Program-made: the position numbers and the translations under genes | Assembly: GCA_003611805.1 (NCBI GenBank) | Contig: RAYM01000052.1 | Coordinates: forward strand, 1-37,383 | Source of the DNA: a bacterium 1xD42-87 | Lineage (GTDB): Bacteria; Bacillota; Clostridia; Lachnospirales; Lachnospiraceae | Length of the DNA: 37,383 nucleotides | Direction of reading: 5' to 3' | Notes under the pieces: generated by a model | The model's database searches: none | What the model was told of the DNA's origin: nothing | The model's input: the letters and a program-made list of their open reading frames with translations, nothing else | Part shown: one piece after another, positions 16,840 through 24,320 of the stretch | How positions within the stretch are numbered: the first letter of the stretch is position 1 | How the letters are laid out: every line of letters begins with the position of its first letter

Positions 16840-17613
16840 GTGTTTCGGTACGAATATCCGATCTTTGAACATAAAAACCTGCTAAAGAAAAGTATGCTGG
16901 ACGAGCTCAGGGATTATCCCTTAAGCCTGAGCCGCATGTACTTTTCGGGATACGGCGACGGCATTCTGGAGGGGTGTGCGTTAAGCTGGGAACCGGGTGT
17001 GCTGCATCTGGGAGCGGGATTGCTTCATTACCGCGGAGATATCTACCGGATGGAGGCATCCTGCCCGCTGGCGTGCAGCGCTACGGATCAGCTGACGTAC
17101 CTGAAGGTGCGCTTTGCCACCATGGATTACGAGCGGGGGAAGCAGGGCGGCATGGGGGAGATCCTGTTAAGCAATGCCCCGGCGGAGAACGGGGAGATGG
17201 AGCTTGGACGGTTCCGTTTGCAGGAAGGGGCAAGACTGCGGACGGTATATGAGAATTTCGAGGACTATCAGACGGAGTACGACACGGTAAACCGCATTCA
17301 TGTCCCCTATGCCGGGCCGGGAGGAGCGGGGCTGTGGCCGCAGCTTCTAAGAACCTATGCGGGAGAGCTTTTGGAGACGGGAACCACGGATGTGTATGAC
17401 GTCGGCTTTGCGATGGCGGCGCTGGGGGCGGACGGGCAGGTGTCGCCGACGTGCATCAGAGCTTATCTGGCAGGTGCAGGAGAAGAGGCGGGGGAGCAGT
17501 TCTCTAATGGAGAGTGCTACAGAAAACTGCTGCATATCCTGAGAAACCGTAAAAGCGGCGGGACGGGATGGAAACAGCAGGAGAGTGTCAGGGGACAGAT
17601 GATTTTGCTGTAG
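16840..17613 (+). CDS. Unassigned protein in baseplate position (GTG start)
   Basis: 257 aa beginning at a GTG at 16840 with GGGAGG about 8 bases upstream; no ATG lies near the start in this frame. The first 100 residues are beta-rich (FRYEYPIFEHKNLLKKSMLD; LSRMYFSGYGDGILEGC; LGAGLLHYRGDIYRM). This resembles the short strand-and-loop style of phage tail collar or baseplate periphery proteins, with repeated glycine turns. The C-terminal part is helical (YRKLLHILRNRKSGG). No family recognised. Its place in the operon suggests an outer baseplate or adhesion part; this is inference. Confidence 0.58.
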   Translation: MFRYEYPIFEHKNLLKKSMLDELRDYPLSLSRMYFSGYGDGILEGCALSWEPGVLHLGAGLLHYRGDIYRMEASCPLACSATDQLTYLKVRFATMDYERGKQGGMGEILLSNAPAENGEMELGRFRLQEGARLRTVYENFEDYQTEYDTVNRIHVPYAGPGGAGLWPQLLRTYAGELLETGTTDVYDVGFAMAALGADGQVSPTCIRAYLAGAGEEAGEQFSNGECYRKLLHILRNRKSGGTGWKQQESVRGQMILL

Positions 17614-17632
17614 GGGAAAAGAGGTGGAAAAG

Positions 17633-18265
17633 ATGGCATATGTGGATGAAAAAATAGCACTCTTAGAACGGGAAGCCAGATGGCAGGAAAAAGAGGCGGA
17701 GACAGAAAATGCACCGATGGAAGAGCGGCAGGATGAAACACGGTACCTTACGCTGGAGGAGATGCTGGGGGCGGTGAGGGAAGGAAGCGTGGCGTTTCCG
17801 GACCGGGAGAAATTTGAGTTTGGTATCAGGGAGGTGCTTTCGGAGAAGATTCCCATGCCTCTGGTGAAAGACATTTTTACGGGAGTGGAAGAAAATGAGG
17901 ATATGTCAATCTTTTATGACGAAGACCGCGGCATCAGTCAGATGATAACGCTGGCGGACCGGCCGATCACGGAGGGCAGTATCGGAGAATGGAAGAAACA
18001 GATGGAGGGAGGGATGCAGGAGCTGAACTCCTATGCGGAGGTGACGAAAGAAAAAGTATTGGAGAATCTGGACTATCTTATATCCCGGACACCTACAGCC
18101 AAAGGCTGGGTATATAACATCTGTTACCGGCTGAGAGCGGGCAGCGGCAGAGTGGCGGGGAATTACAACTGTTTTGAGAAGGATAAAAAGACTTACGGGA
18201 TAATGCTGGAGGCGTTGGTATTACGGCTGAATGAAACAATAACGGATGGTGTGAAAATGTCATAA
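17633..18265 (+). CDS. Unassigned helical protein upstream of VgrG genes
   Basis: 210 aa from the ATG at 17633; AGAGGTGG lies just upstream, while a GTG at 17624 in the same frame overlaps that motif and is less likely. It opens with a charged helix (ALLEREARWQEKEAETEN), then a mixed central part with IPMPLVKDIFTGVEENEDMS, and ends in a strand-rich segment (GWVYNICYRLRAGSGRVAG) and helix. No motifs I recognise. Could be a baseplate hub connector or a spike chaperone. Spacing to the next gene is 24 bases, with GAAGGAG there. Confidence 0.55.
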   Translation: MAYVDEKIALLEREARWQEKEAETENAPMEERQDETRYLTLEEMLGAVREGSVAFPDREKFEFGIREVLSEKIPMPLVKDIFTGVEENEDMSIFYDEDRGISQMITLADRPITEGSIGEWKKQMEGGMQELNSYAEVTKEKVLENLDYLISRTPTAKGWVYNICYRLRAGSGRVAGNYNCFEKDKKTYGIMLEALVLRLNETITDGVKMS

Positions 18266-18289
18266 GCTGCTGCAGAAGGAGTGTCTGTG

Positions 18290-20383
18290 ATGGAAAACGC
18301 AATAACTTACAAGGATTTATATCTGTCTTTCGGAGAAGTGATCTCCATGGACCGGCTTGAGATTGTGCAGAGCCCGAACCGGCATGGCAGACTGCGTTTA
18401 TCTGCTGTTTTGAACGGAGAGGGCGGCGGAGAGGTGTTTGACGAACTGCCTGAGGATGTATCTGTTTTATATAAGGAAGACGGGGAAGAAAAGGTTCTGT
18501 TTAAAGGCATGGTAACAGACAGCAGCATGAAACGGGTCGGCAATCACAGGAAACTGGAATTGAAGGCATATGATGCGACCTATCTTTTAGATACTAAGCG
18601 AAAGACAAGATCCTTTCAGGACACGGCAAGAACCAATCATTCCGTGATTGCTGAGGTCATGAAGGAATATCCGGAGTGCATCTGCATGAAAAATCTGCCG
18701 GAAAGCCCCATCGGGCGGATCTGGTTCCAATATGAGGAGACAGATTGGGAATTTCTGCGCAGATTCTTGAGCAGTTATTCCGACAGCCTGTATGCAGATG
18801 CAACTTATCACACAGCGCGTTTTCAGGCGGGGTTGTCGCCGGAAGATATTGAGGTGGAGTGGGACGACTGTCCTTATGGCATGGGAAAGAATCTGGAGCG
18901 GTATGATTTCCTTTCCCAGAATGGCTTCGACGGGATTGGAATTGATAAATTTATCGAGTATTCCGTGGACAGCTACGGCTTGTATACGCTTGGCAGCAGA
19001 CTGGTCTATAAAGGGCGCAGGTGGTATGTGGGGAAACTGGAGAGGCGGCTTACGGACGGGCTTCTGACGTCTACCTACAGACTACAGCAGAGAGAAGGAC
19101 TGCTGACACCGCAGGAGTATAACCGGCGTATCACAGGCGTTTCTCTGGATGGTAAAACCGTACAGGTGCAGGGTGATACGGTGCGGGTTTCCATGAATGG
19201 GGATATGACAACAGAACAGGGCACATACTGGTTTCCGTATTCCACGGTTGCGTCTTCGCCGGACGGAAGCGGCTGGTACAGTATGCCGGAAGTGGGAGAC
19301 AGCATCCGCGTCTATTTTCCTACCTGTAATGAGAAGGAAGGTTATGTGGTGACGAAACATGACAGTCACATGCCGGCTTCGGGGAAGACATCCGGCGGAA
19401 GCGCCGATAAAATGCAGACGCAGAAGGAAGCATCAAAGACACAAAGAGAGGTATTAAAACCACAGAAGGAAGCATCAAAGAAGTTAGAGAGAGTATTGGA
19501 ACCGCAGGCGTACAGTCAACATTTCACAGGTGCTTCCCTGCATGCGAAGGCTGTAGAGCTGCAGGGAAATGCACTGCAGGTTTCCATGAACCGCAATATG
19601 GCAGTGAAACAGAGCGTTCATGAGTTTCAGGTTTCCACAGACACGGTTTCCACAGGCACAGTATCCGCAGACAGAAATATCCTGCACAGTATGCCGGTAG
19701 TGAATGACGGCATTCGCGCATATACGCCTGTCAGCGATGATGGAGAAGGGGATTTGATTGGGGAGCCTGGCGGGCAAATGCCTGTGTTGGAGAAGGCACC
19801 CGTTGGCGGTTCCGCGAAAAAAAGCGGCGGGAAATCCGATGGAGGACACAGCGGTGGCGGAGGCGGCAGTGAATCAGGCGGCAGCTCCGGCGGTGGAGGC
19901 GGTGAATCGGGCGGCAGCTCCGACGGTGGAGGCGGTGAATCGGGCGGCAGCTCCGGCGGTGGTGGCGGCGAATCAGGCGGCGGCTCCCCCGGAGGGGCGG
20001 CAGCAGGCGGCAGTGCAGCAGAAAACGCAGATGCACAGGCGGAGACTGAGGAGAAGAAGGCGGACCCTGAGAAGGAAGATCCGATGGATGACCCGAGCAA
20101 ACGGAATATTTTTACGCAGGACGGCTGTGTTGTACAGCTTGTTCCCGCGGGGGTGATTCTGACTGCAGGAAAATCATCGCTCATGTTGAAAAAGACAGGG
20201 GAGATTGTTATGGACGCCCCGTTGGGCATATCGGTTTATGCAGGGAAAAAGCTGTCTATGACAGCGCGGAAGGTAACGGTGAAAGCCGGTACTCTCATAG
20301 AGCTGAAGGATGAATCCGGGGCTGATGTTGCTATCAGAAAGCAGCATATCAAGATGCACGGAAAGGAAATCTTTGAAAACTAA
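18290..20383 (+). CDS. VgrG-like spike protein 1, with duplicated OB region and Gly/Ser linker
   Basis: 697 aa from the ATG at 18290 (AAGGAG eight bases upstream). Residues 1-270 resemble the gp27-like part of VgrG/phage late control D proteins; FQYEETDWEFLRRFLS is the key block, shared with two other proteins here. An OB-like module follows (nt about 19109-19410, ending GSGWYSMPEVGDSIRVYFP). A second, degenerate copy of it lies at about 19493-19810 (HSMPVVNDGIRAYTP). A long GGS/GGGE linker (19830-20010) leads to a C-terminal beta-helix (SLMLKKTGEIVMDAP; KLSMTARKVTVKAGT). This should be part of the trimeric puncturing spike. Between the OB copies sits a short KEASK-type repeat. Confidence 0.8.
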   Translation: MENAITYKDLYLSFGEVISMDRLEIVQSPNRHGRLRLSAVLNGEGGGEVFDELPEDVSVLYKEDGEEKVLFKGMVTDSSMKRVGNHRKLELKAYDATYLLDTKRKTRSFQDTARTNHSVIAEVMKEYPECICMKNLPESPIGRIWFQYEETDWEFLRRFLSSYSDSLYADATYHTARFQAGLSPEDIEVEWDDCPYGMGKNLERYDFLSQNGFDGIGIDKFIEYSVDSYGLYTLGSRLVYKGRRWYVGKLERRLTDGLLTSTYRLQQREGLLTPQEYNRRITGVSLDGKTVQVQGDTVRVSMNGDMTTEQGTYWFPYSTVASSPDGSGWYSMPEVGDSIRVYFPTCNEKEGYVVTKHDSHMPASGKTSGGSADKMQTQKEASKTQREVLKPQKEASKKLERVLEPQAYSQHFTGASLHAKAVELQGNALQVSMNRNMAVKQSVHEFQVSTDTVSTGTVSADRNILHSMPVVNDGIRAYTPVSDDGEGDLIGEPGGQMPVLEKAPVGGSAKKSGGKSDGGHSGGGGGSESGGSSGGGGGESGGSSDGGGGESGGSSGGGGGESGGGSPGGAAAGGSAAENADAQAETEEKKADPEKEDPMDDPSKRNIFTQDGCVVQLVPAGVILTAGKSSLMLKKTGEIVMDAPLGISVYAGKKLSMTARKVTVKAGTLIELKDESGADVAIRKQHIKMHGKEIFEN
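19830..20015 (+). repeat. Gly/Ser-rich tandem repeat region inside VgrG-like gene 1
   Basis: Imperfect repeats of about 36 bp encode GGGGGESGGSS-type units, giving a flexible linker between the OB region and the C-terminal beta-helix. Repeat number at such a site can vary by slippage. A similar but distinct linker lies at about 25377-25630 in the VgrG-Rhs gene. Confidence 0.75.
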
Positions 20384-20416
20384 GCGATGAAATGAGGGAC
20401 GAAAGGAGCAGGGAGC

Positions 20417-21955
20417 ATGGCGTACGGGATTCACGATCTGGATCTGACAGGGCTGTCTGTCAAAACGATATTGTCGGTGCATATCAGCCATGAACCGGGA
20501 GAACATGGCCTTATGGAACTGACGGCGGATATGGGTGAAAAAAACATGGATACCCCTATTCAGGAGACTGGGAATGGGAAAAAAGTAGTTCTGTATGGCA
20601 AAAGAGACGGGAAAAAAACCATCATTTTCAGTGGTGTCATAACGAAGCTTACATCGAAGAGTATGGGAAAAAGCTGCCACGTAAAACTCACGGCAAGATC
20701 ATGGAGCTATCAGATGGATATTAAGAAAAAGGCCAGGTCTTTTCAGGATACTTCCATGACATATGGCGCACTCGTATCACAGATTGTAGGAGAATATCCC
20801 GGTGCAGAATGTCAGATCCTGTTTGCGGATGTGCCGCTTGGGGAGATCGCCGTACAGTATCAGGAAACGGACTGGCAGTTTTTGAAAAGAATGCTTTCCG
20901 CGCTGCATGTACCACTGGTGTGCAGTGAGGTGAGGGAGAATCTCTGTATCTATGCCGGAACGGCGCAGATCCCTGCCTGCATGGATGTAATATCGGTGGA
21001 GAGTGCATGGAAGGATATGGATGTGCTTGCCTACTGGAAAGAAATCGGGGAGGAGATCACAGATACGGATGTTATCGGATACCGGATTAAGCTGGATAAC
21101 AGGATTCCGCTCTATTCGGATACTACGTTTCGGAGCAGGCAGTTAACGGTGGAAAAAATAGAATATCTTACAATCGGCAGTACCGTATATGAATTTGTTA
21201 CGCTCAGGAGAAAATCGGGAATCCTGCAAAAACCGATCTATCCGATGCAGTTAGTCGGAACGGCGTTCGAGGGGACGGTTAAAGAAGTGCAGGGAGAGAA
21301 CATGAAAATTCATCTGCAGATTGATGATGCATATCCGGGAGATGACTGCTATTGGTTTCCGTTTTCAACGCCGTCGGCATCTTCCGACGGAAGCGGCTGG
21401 TATTGTATGCCGGAAGTCGGGGACCGCGTCAGAGTTTACTTCCCATCGAAACGGACGGGGGATGTGATCGCGATCAGCGCGGTGAATGACCGGCTTGCGG
21501 AAGAAGAGGCGCCAAAGGACTGGGCCAGAGAGGATGAAGGTGCAGTTCCGGTGAAAAAGAGTGCAAAGAAGGGAAGCTCTGTCGGGACGCCCATCATGAG
21601 AAGCGGTGCAGTTTTAGGGAAGGCATTCACAGGAAACATACAAAGAGCGGAGCCGGCAGTGATGCGAACCATGGAAATATCAAGGAAGATAGAACCGGCA
21701 GTGATGCGAACCATGGAAATATCAGGGAAGATAGAACCAGCAATGATGCGAACCGTGGAAATATCAGGGAAGATAGAACCGGCAGTGATGCGAACCATGG
21801 AGATATCAAAGAAAATGGAACCGGCAGTGATGCGTACCATGGCGATGCCGAAGGTCTCGATGGATAAGGCAGTGACGACAGCGGTAGCTTTTGGGAATGC
21901 AGGAGAGATCAGGAAGGCGGCAGCGGTCTTCGGTAAGGAGGCGTATAAACGATGA
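20417..21955 (+). CDS. VgrG-like spike protein 2, with 14-residue tandem repeats
   Basis: 512 aa; ATG at 20417 after AAAGGAGCAGGGAGC. The gp27-like part carries VQYQETDWQFLKRMLS. A single OB-like module ends GSGWYCMPEVGDRVRVYFPS, almost identical to the first module of spike protein 1. The C-terminus differs from the other spike proteins: instead of a beta-helix it has five 14-residue repeats (EPAVMRTMEISGKI type, residues 412-481) followed by a short helix. The gene overlaps the next by four bases (ATGA). The missing beta-helix may be supplied by that next, small beta-helix protein. Confidence 0.78.
   Translation: MAYGIHDLDLTGLSVKTILSVHISHEPGEHGLMELTADMGEKNMDTPIQETGNGKKVVLYGKRDGKKTIIFSGVITKLTSKSMGKSCHVKLTARSWSYQMDIKKKARSFQDTSMTYGALVSQIVGEYPGAECQILFADVPLGEIAVQYQETDWQFLKRMLSALHVPLVCSEVRENLCIYAGTAQIPACMDVISVESAWKDMDVLAYWKEIGEEITDTDVIGYRIKLDNRIPLYSDTTFRSRQLTVEKIEYLTIGSTVYEFVTLRRKSGILQKPIYPMQLVGTAFEGTVKEVQGENMKIHLQIDDAYPGDDCYWFPFSTPSASSDGSGWYCMPEVGDRVRVYFPSKRTGDVIAISAVNDRLAEEEAPKDWAREDEGAVPVKKSAKKGSSVGTPIMRSGAVLGKAFTGNIQRAEPAVMRTMEISRKIEPAVMRTMEISGKIEPAMMRTVEISGKIEPAVMRTMEISKKMEPAVMRTMAMPKVSMDKAVTTAVAFGNAGEIRKAAAVFGKEAYKR
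21650..21859 (+). repeat. Five 42-bp tandem repeats in VgrG-like gene 2
   Basis: In-frame units at 21650, 21692, 21734, 21776 and 21818, each beginning GAACCGGCAGTGATGCGAAC or close to it. The first four are nearly identical, and the fifth diverges in its second half (MAMPKVS). They have no spacers and remain in frame, so this is a coding repeat and not a CRISPR array. Confidence 0.9.
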
Positions 21956-22263
21956 AAGATCCGGCTACAAAATATCTGAAAGTTGTCAGCGGGCAGGAGG
22001 TAAGCCTTTCTCCCAAAGGTATCGTGGTTCAGTGTTCCGGCGGGTCGGTCAGGATAGAGGTGCTCAAAAGCGGCAGGATCAATCTGTATGCGCAGGATGA
22101 AATGCAGATAGCGGTAAAAGGAGAGATCAACGTAGACGCAAAACGGATGGTAAAGGTGCTGGGAGGAAAGAACATCAGGCTGGAATCGGTCAAAGGCGGC
22201 AGCCTGACGTTGGATAAGAAGGGAAATATCACGGTTACGGGAGTCGAAGCACATATGAATTAG
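21952..22263 (+). CDS. Small beta-helix spike-tip protein
   Basis: 103 aa, ATG overlapping the previous stop, with a strong TAAGGAGG upstream. Nearly the whole protein is short alternating strands (VQCSGGSVRIEVL; INLYAQDEMQIAVKG; GSLTLDKKGNITVTG). This is the same style as the C-terminal beta-helix of spike protein 1 and the VgrG-Rhs protein. It looks like a detached gp5-type beta-helix tip and probably pairs with spike protein 2, which lacks one. Translation is coupled to that gene. Confidence 0.65.
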   Translation: MKDPATKYLKVVSGQEVSLSPKGIVVQCSGGSVRIEVLKSGRINLYAQDEMQIAVKGEINVDAKRMVKVLGGKNIRLESVKGGSLTLDKKGNITVTGVEAHMN

Positions 22264-22276
22264 GCGGAGGAAGCAT

Positions 22277-23248
22277 ATGACACGGGCAGAGGCGTTAGAA
22301 AAGTTCAAAGACAGACATATTAGTGAAAAAGAAGAATTGTCCAATGCGTTTATAAGCGGCATAGAGCCTGAAGTGGAAGAGATGATGAACCGGTTTCTCA
22401 GCGCGTTTGGAGAGATTGCGGATCAGGCGCAGGAGAGAGAGAAACCCATGTGTGTTTTTTTTCTGTTTTCCCTTTTGCGCTATGACCTTCTGCAGGATAA
22501 GGCAAGGGTCAGACTGGACGTGATGGATGCAAGCTGGTTTTTGGACAAGGAGCCTCTCTATGCGGAAGTTGATCTGTCCTTCCTGTTTGAGCCCTATTTC
22601 AGGTGGCGGACAGAACTGCTGGCAGATATGCGGGAGTATAGGGGAAAGATCAATAAGTACGACGTAGAGTGTATGGTACAGGAAGAAATTATGTCGGCAG
22701 CCGGAATTTTGACACAGATTCTGCGGCTTTTATTCCGCAGGATCGAAGAGCAGGAAAATTTCGCGAGGATTCCCAAAGGGTTGTTCTGGGAAATCCAGTT
22801 TGGAGAGTACCGGGATTACAGTGAAGCGGTCATACGGATGAACAGGGAGCCGCGCAGGGAAGAGGACTGGCTTCAAAAGATAGCGGATGAAGAGGAGACT
22901 CCCGGCAGAATGCAGTTTAGCTGGTGGCATAAAGCGGCGCTTACGGGCGGAAACTGTCAGGGAATCGATCTGGATTTTATCGCGTTTGAAGAATGCAGTC
23001 TGAAAGAGATTGATTTTGAGAGCGCGCAGATGACAGGGGCAAGATTTTTAAACTGCAGGCTGGAGAACTGCAGTTTTAAGAAGGCGAATCTGACACAGGC
23101 GGAGTTCGATCACTGTCAATTTACGGATTGTGATTTTACAGAGGCAGGCTTGCAGCAGGCTGTCTTCTCACTGGACGGGCTGGAAGCGGAATGGTTCGAT
23201 GAGAAACAGCAGGGAGAGATGTTAATTTCTGGAGGGGCGGAAGAATGA
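22277..23248 (+). CDS. Helical domain plus pentapeptide-repeat protein, candidate effector adaptor
   Basis: 323 aa; ATG after GGCGGAGGAAG. Residues 1-225 are mostly helical with no motif I recognise. Residues about 232-302 are pentapeptide repeats of the A(D/N)LxX type (FEECSLKEIDFESAQMTGA, then CRLENCSFKKANLTQAEFDH), forming a right-handed four-sided helix. In related loci, proteins of this kind sit between spike and PAAR genes and are thought to load effectors. The stop overlaps the start of the next gene by four bases. Role inferred from context. Confidence 0.66.
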   Translation: MTRAEALEKFKDRHISEKEELSNAFISGIEPEVEEMMNRFLSAFGEIADQAQEREKPMCVFFLFSLLRYDLLQDKARVRLDVMDASWFLDKEPLYAEVDLSFLFEPYFRWRTELLADMREYRGKINKYDVECMVQEEIMSAAGILTQILRLLFRRIEEQENFARIPKGLFWEIQFGEYRDYSEAVIRMNREPRREEDWLQKIADEEETPGRMQFSWWHKAALTGGNCQGIDLDFIAFEECSLKEIDFESAQMTGARFLNCRLENCSFKKANLTQAEFDHCQFTDCDFTEAGLQQAVFSLDGLEAEWFDEKQQGEMLISGGAEE

Positions 23249-23772
23249 GAAAGAGATATTTCTTTATGGATCAGGACACATTTCTGCAGGACGCCATAGG
23301 GCTGCGGGATTTTGATATCTATGGGAAACGGCATGTTTTTACTATGGAGGATGCAGGGCAGATCAATGATATCACGGCGCTCTATCTGGATGAAACAGCG
23401 GGGGAATGTGCCGCGGATTTTATCAAAAGTCCCGTTTATATGGTGTCGGAGATGGTTTTCGATGTGATCGACATGTATGAGGACGATCTGCTCCGCAGGA
23501 AGATTGTGATGATTCACAAGGAAGAGGGCAGACAGCTTGTATATTATCATCTTCTTCTCAGGGAGATGGAGATGACCCATGAGCTGACAGAGTATTATCC
23601 AAACGGCATGGAGAAGCGGCTCGTACTGGATTCCGGGAAGATAGCACACCACAAAGCCTTTCTTCTGGCGGACAGCAAGGTCAAGCTCCCCGTGGTGAGT
23701 CTGGAGGTAGTGGAGAGCCTGTTACGCAGAGGCGTGACAGGAGTGACGTTTCAGGAAGTAGAGGTGGCATAA
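23245..23772 (+). CDS. Small alpha/beta protein, possibly Imm11/DUF1629-like
   Basis: 175 aa. It starts RKRYFFMDQDTFLQDAIGLR and contains LYLDETAGECAADFIKSPVYMVSEMVFDVI-type segments (two stretches), then RRKIVMIHKEEGRQLVYYHL and a C-terminal FLLADSKVKLPVVSLEVVE. The pattern of an early hydrophobic strand, a helix naming a partner protein and a late LPVVSLEVVE strand recalls the Imm11/DUF1629 family often found next to DUF4280 genes, but I cannot confirm this. Start overlaps the previous stop, and stop overlaps the next start. Either an immunity factor for a spike-borne toxin or a loading adaptor. Confidence 0.52.
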   Translation: MRKRYFFMDQDTFLQDAIGLRDFDIYGKRHVFTMEDAGQINDITALYLDETAGECAADFIKSPVYMVSEMVFDVIDMYEDDLLRRKIVMIHKEEGRQLVYYHLLLREMEMTHELTEYYPNGMEKRLVLDSGKIAHHKAFLLADSKVKLPVVSLEVVESLLRRGVTGVTFQEVEVA

Positions 23773-24260
23773 TGGCGGCAGATTTGAGCAATACCTATGT
23801 AGTACACTGCGCGGACACAGTATGCACCATGGGCATGCGGCAAAGTAAAATCGTGCTCCGCAAATCCCATGGCGTATATCTGAAAAATCAGGCGCAAATG
23901 ACGGTCAAGGACCAGGAGGGTGTGACCAATGTGATCTGTTTCGGCGGCTGTCATAGTGCGGAGAATCCAGCAACGGTGGCAGAGGCGGAACGGATTGCGG
24001 AAGATGTCAAAAAAGATACGGGGGAGAGTTTCGAGAAGCAGGTGAAGGATATCTTTACGACAGAGGGAGAGGACGGCAGCAAAGTCATGGCGTGTGCAGG
24101 AGAATGCACGCCTGAAATCGTCTCTGTACAGTGGGATAAAGAAAAAGAGGATGTGTCGGTGGAACCCGGGCAGAATGCACTGCTCGGCGAGGCGACACTG
24201 ACCTGTAAATATGGCGGAATCATTAAGATCATAGGGGCAGGACAGCCGGAAGCGACGTAA
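23772..24260 (+). CDS. DUF4280 / PAAR-like spike-tip protein
   Basis: 162 aa; ATG overlaps the previous TAA by one base. Cysteine-containing strands (YVVHCADTVCTMGMRQSKIV; TNVICFGGCHSAENP; KVMACAGECTPEI; LTCKYGGIIKIIGAGQ) match the DUF4280 family, PAAR-like proteins that sharpen and cap the VgrG spike and may bind zinc at the apex. No extension toxin is fused here. It closes the structural operon, 60 bases before the VgrG-Rhs effector gene. Confidence 0.78.
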   Translation: MAADLSNTYVVHCADTVCTMGMRQSKIVLRKSHGVYLKNQAQMTVKDQEGVTNVICFGGCHSAENPATVAEAERIAEDVKKDTGESFEKQVKDIFTTEGEDGSKVMACAGECTPEIVSVQWDKEKEDVSVEPGQNALLGEATLTCKYGGIIKIIGAGQPEAT

Positions 24261-24320
24261 GAAAAGGACAGAAGCAGGGCAGGAACCGTATTCGTGTAAG
24301 GAACGCAGGAGGAAGAGACC

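Noticed and set aside
19830..20015. Possible regulatory satellite DNA
   Set aside because: The GC-rich repeats are in frame and encode a glycine/serine linker inside a spike gene, which explains them fully.
21650..21859. Possible CRISPR array
   Set aside because: The 42-bp units are contiguous with no spacers, stay in frame and encode a regular 14-residue repeat; no cas genes are present.
21436..22362. 308-codon minus-strand frame with FPDIS-type repeats
   Set aside because: Its repeat is simply the reverse of the 42-bp coding repeats in spike protein 2, and it overlaps three well-supported plus-strand genes.
2915..24260. Prophage or R-type tailocin
   Set aside because: No capsid, terminase, integrase, holin, endolysin or tape-measure gene is visible, while FHA, PP2C, J-protein, Hsp70-like and Rhs toxin genes are.
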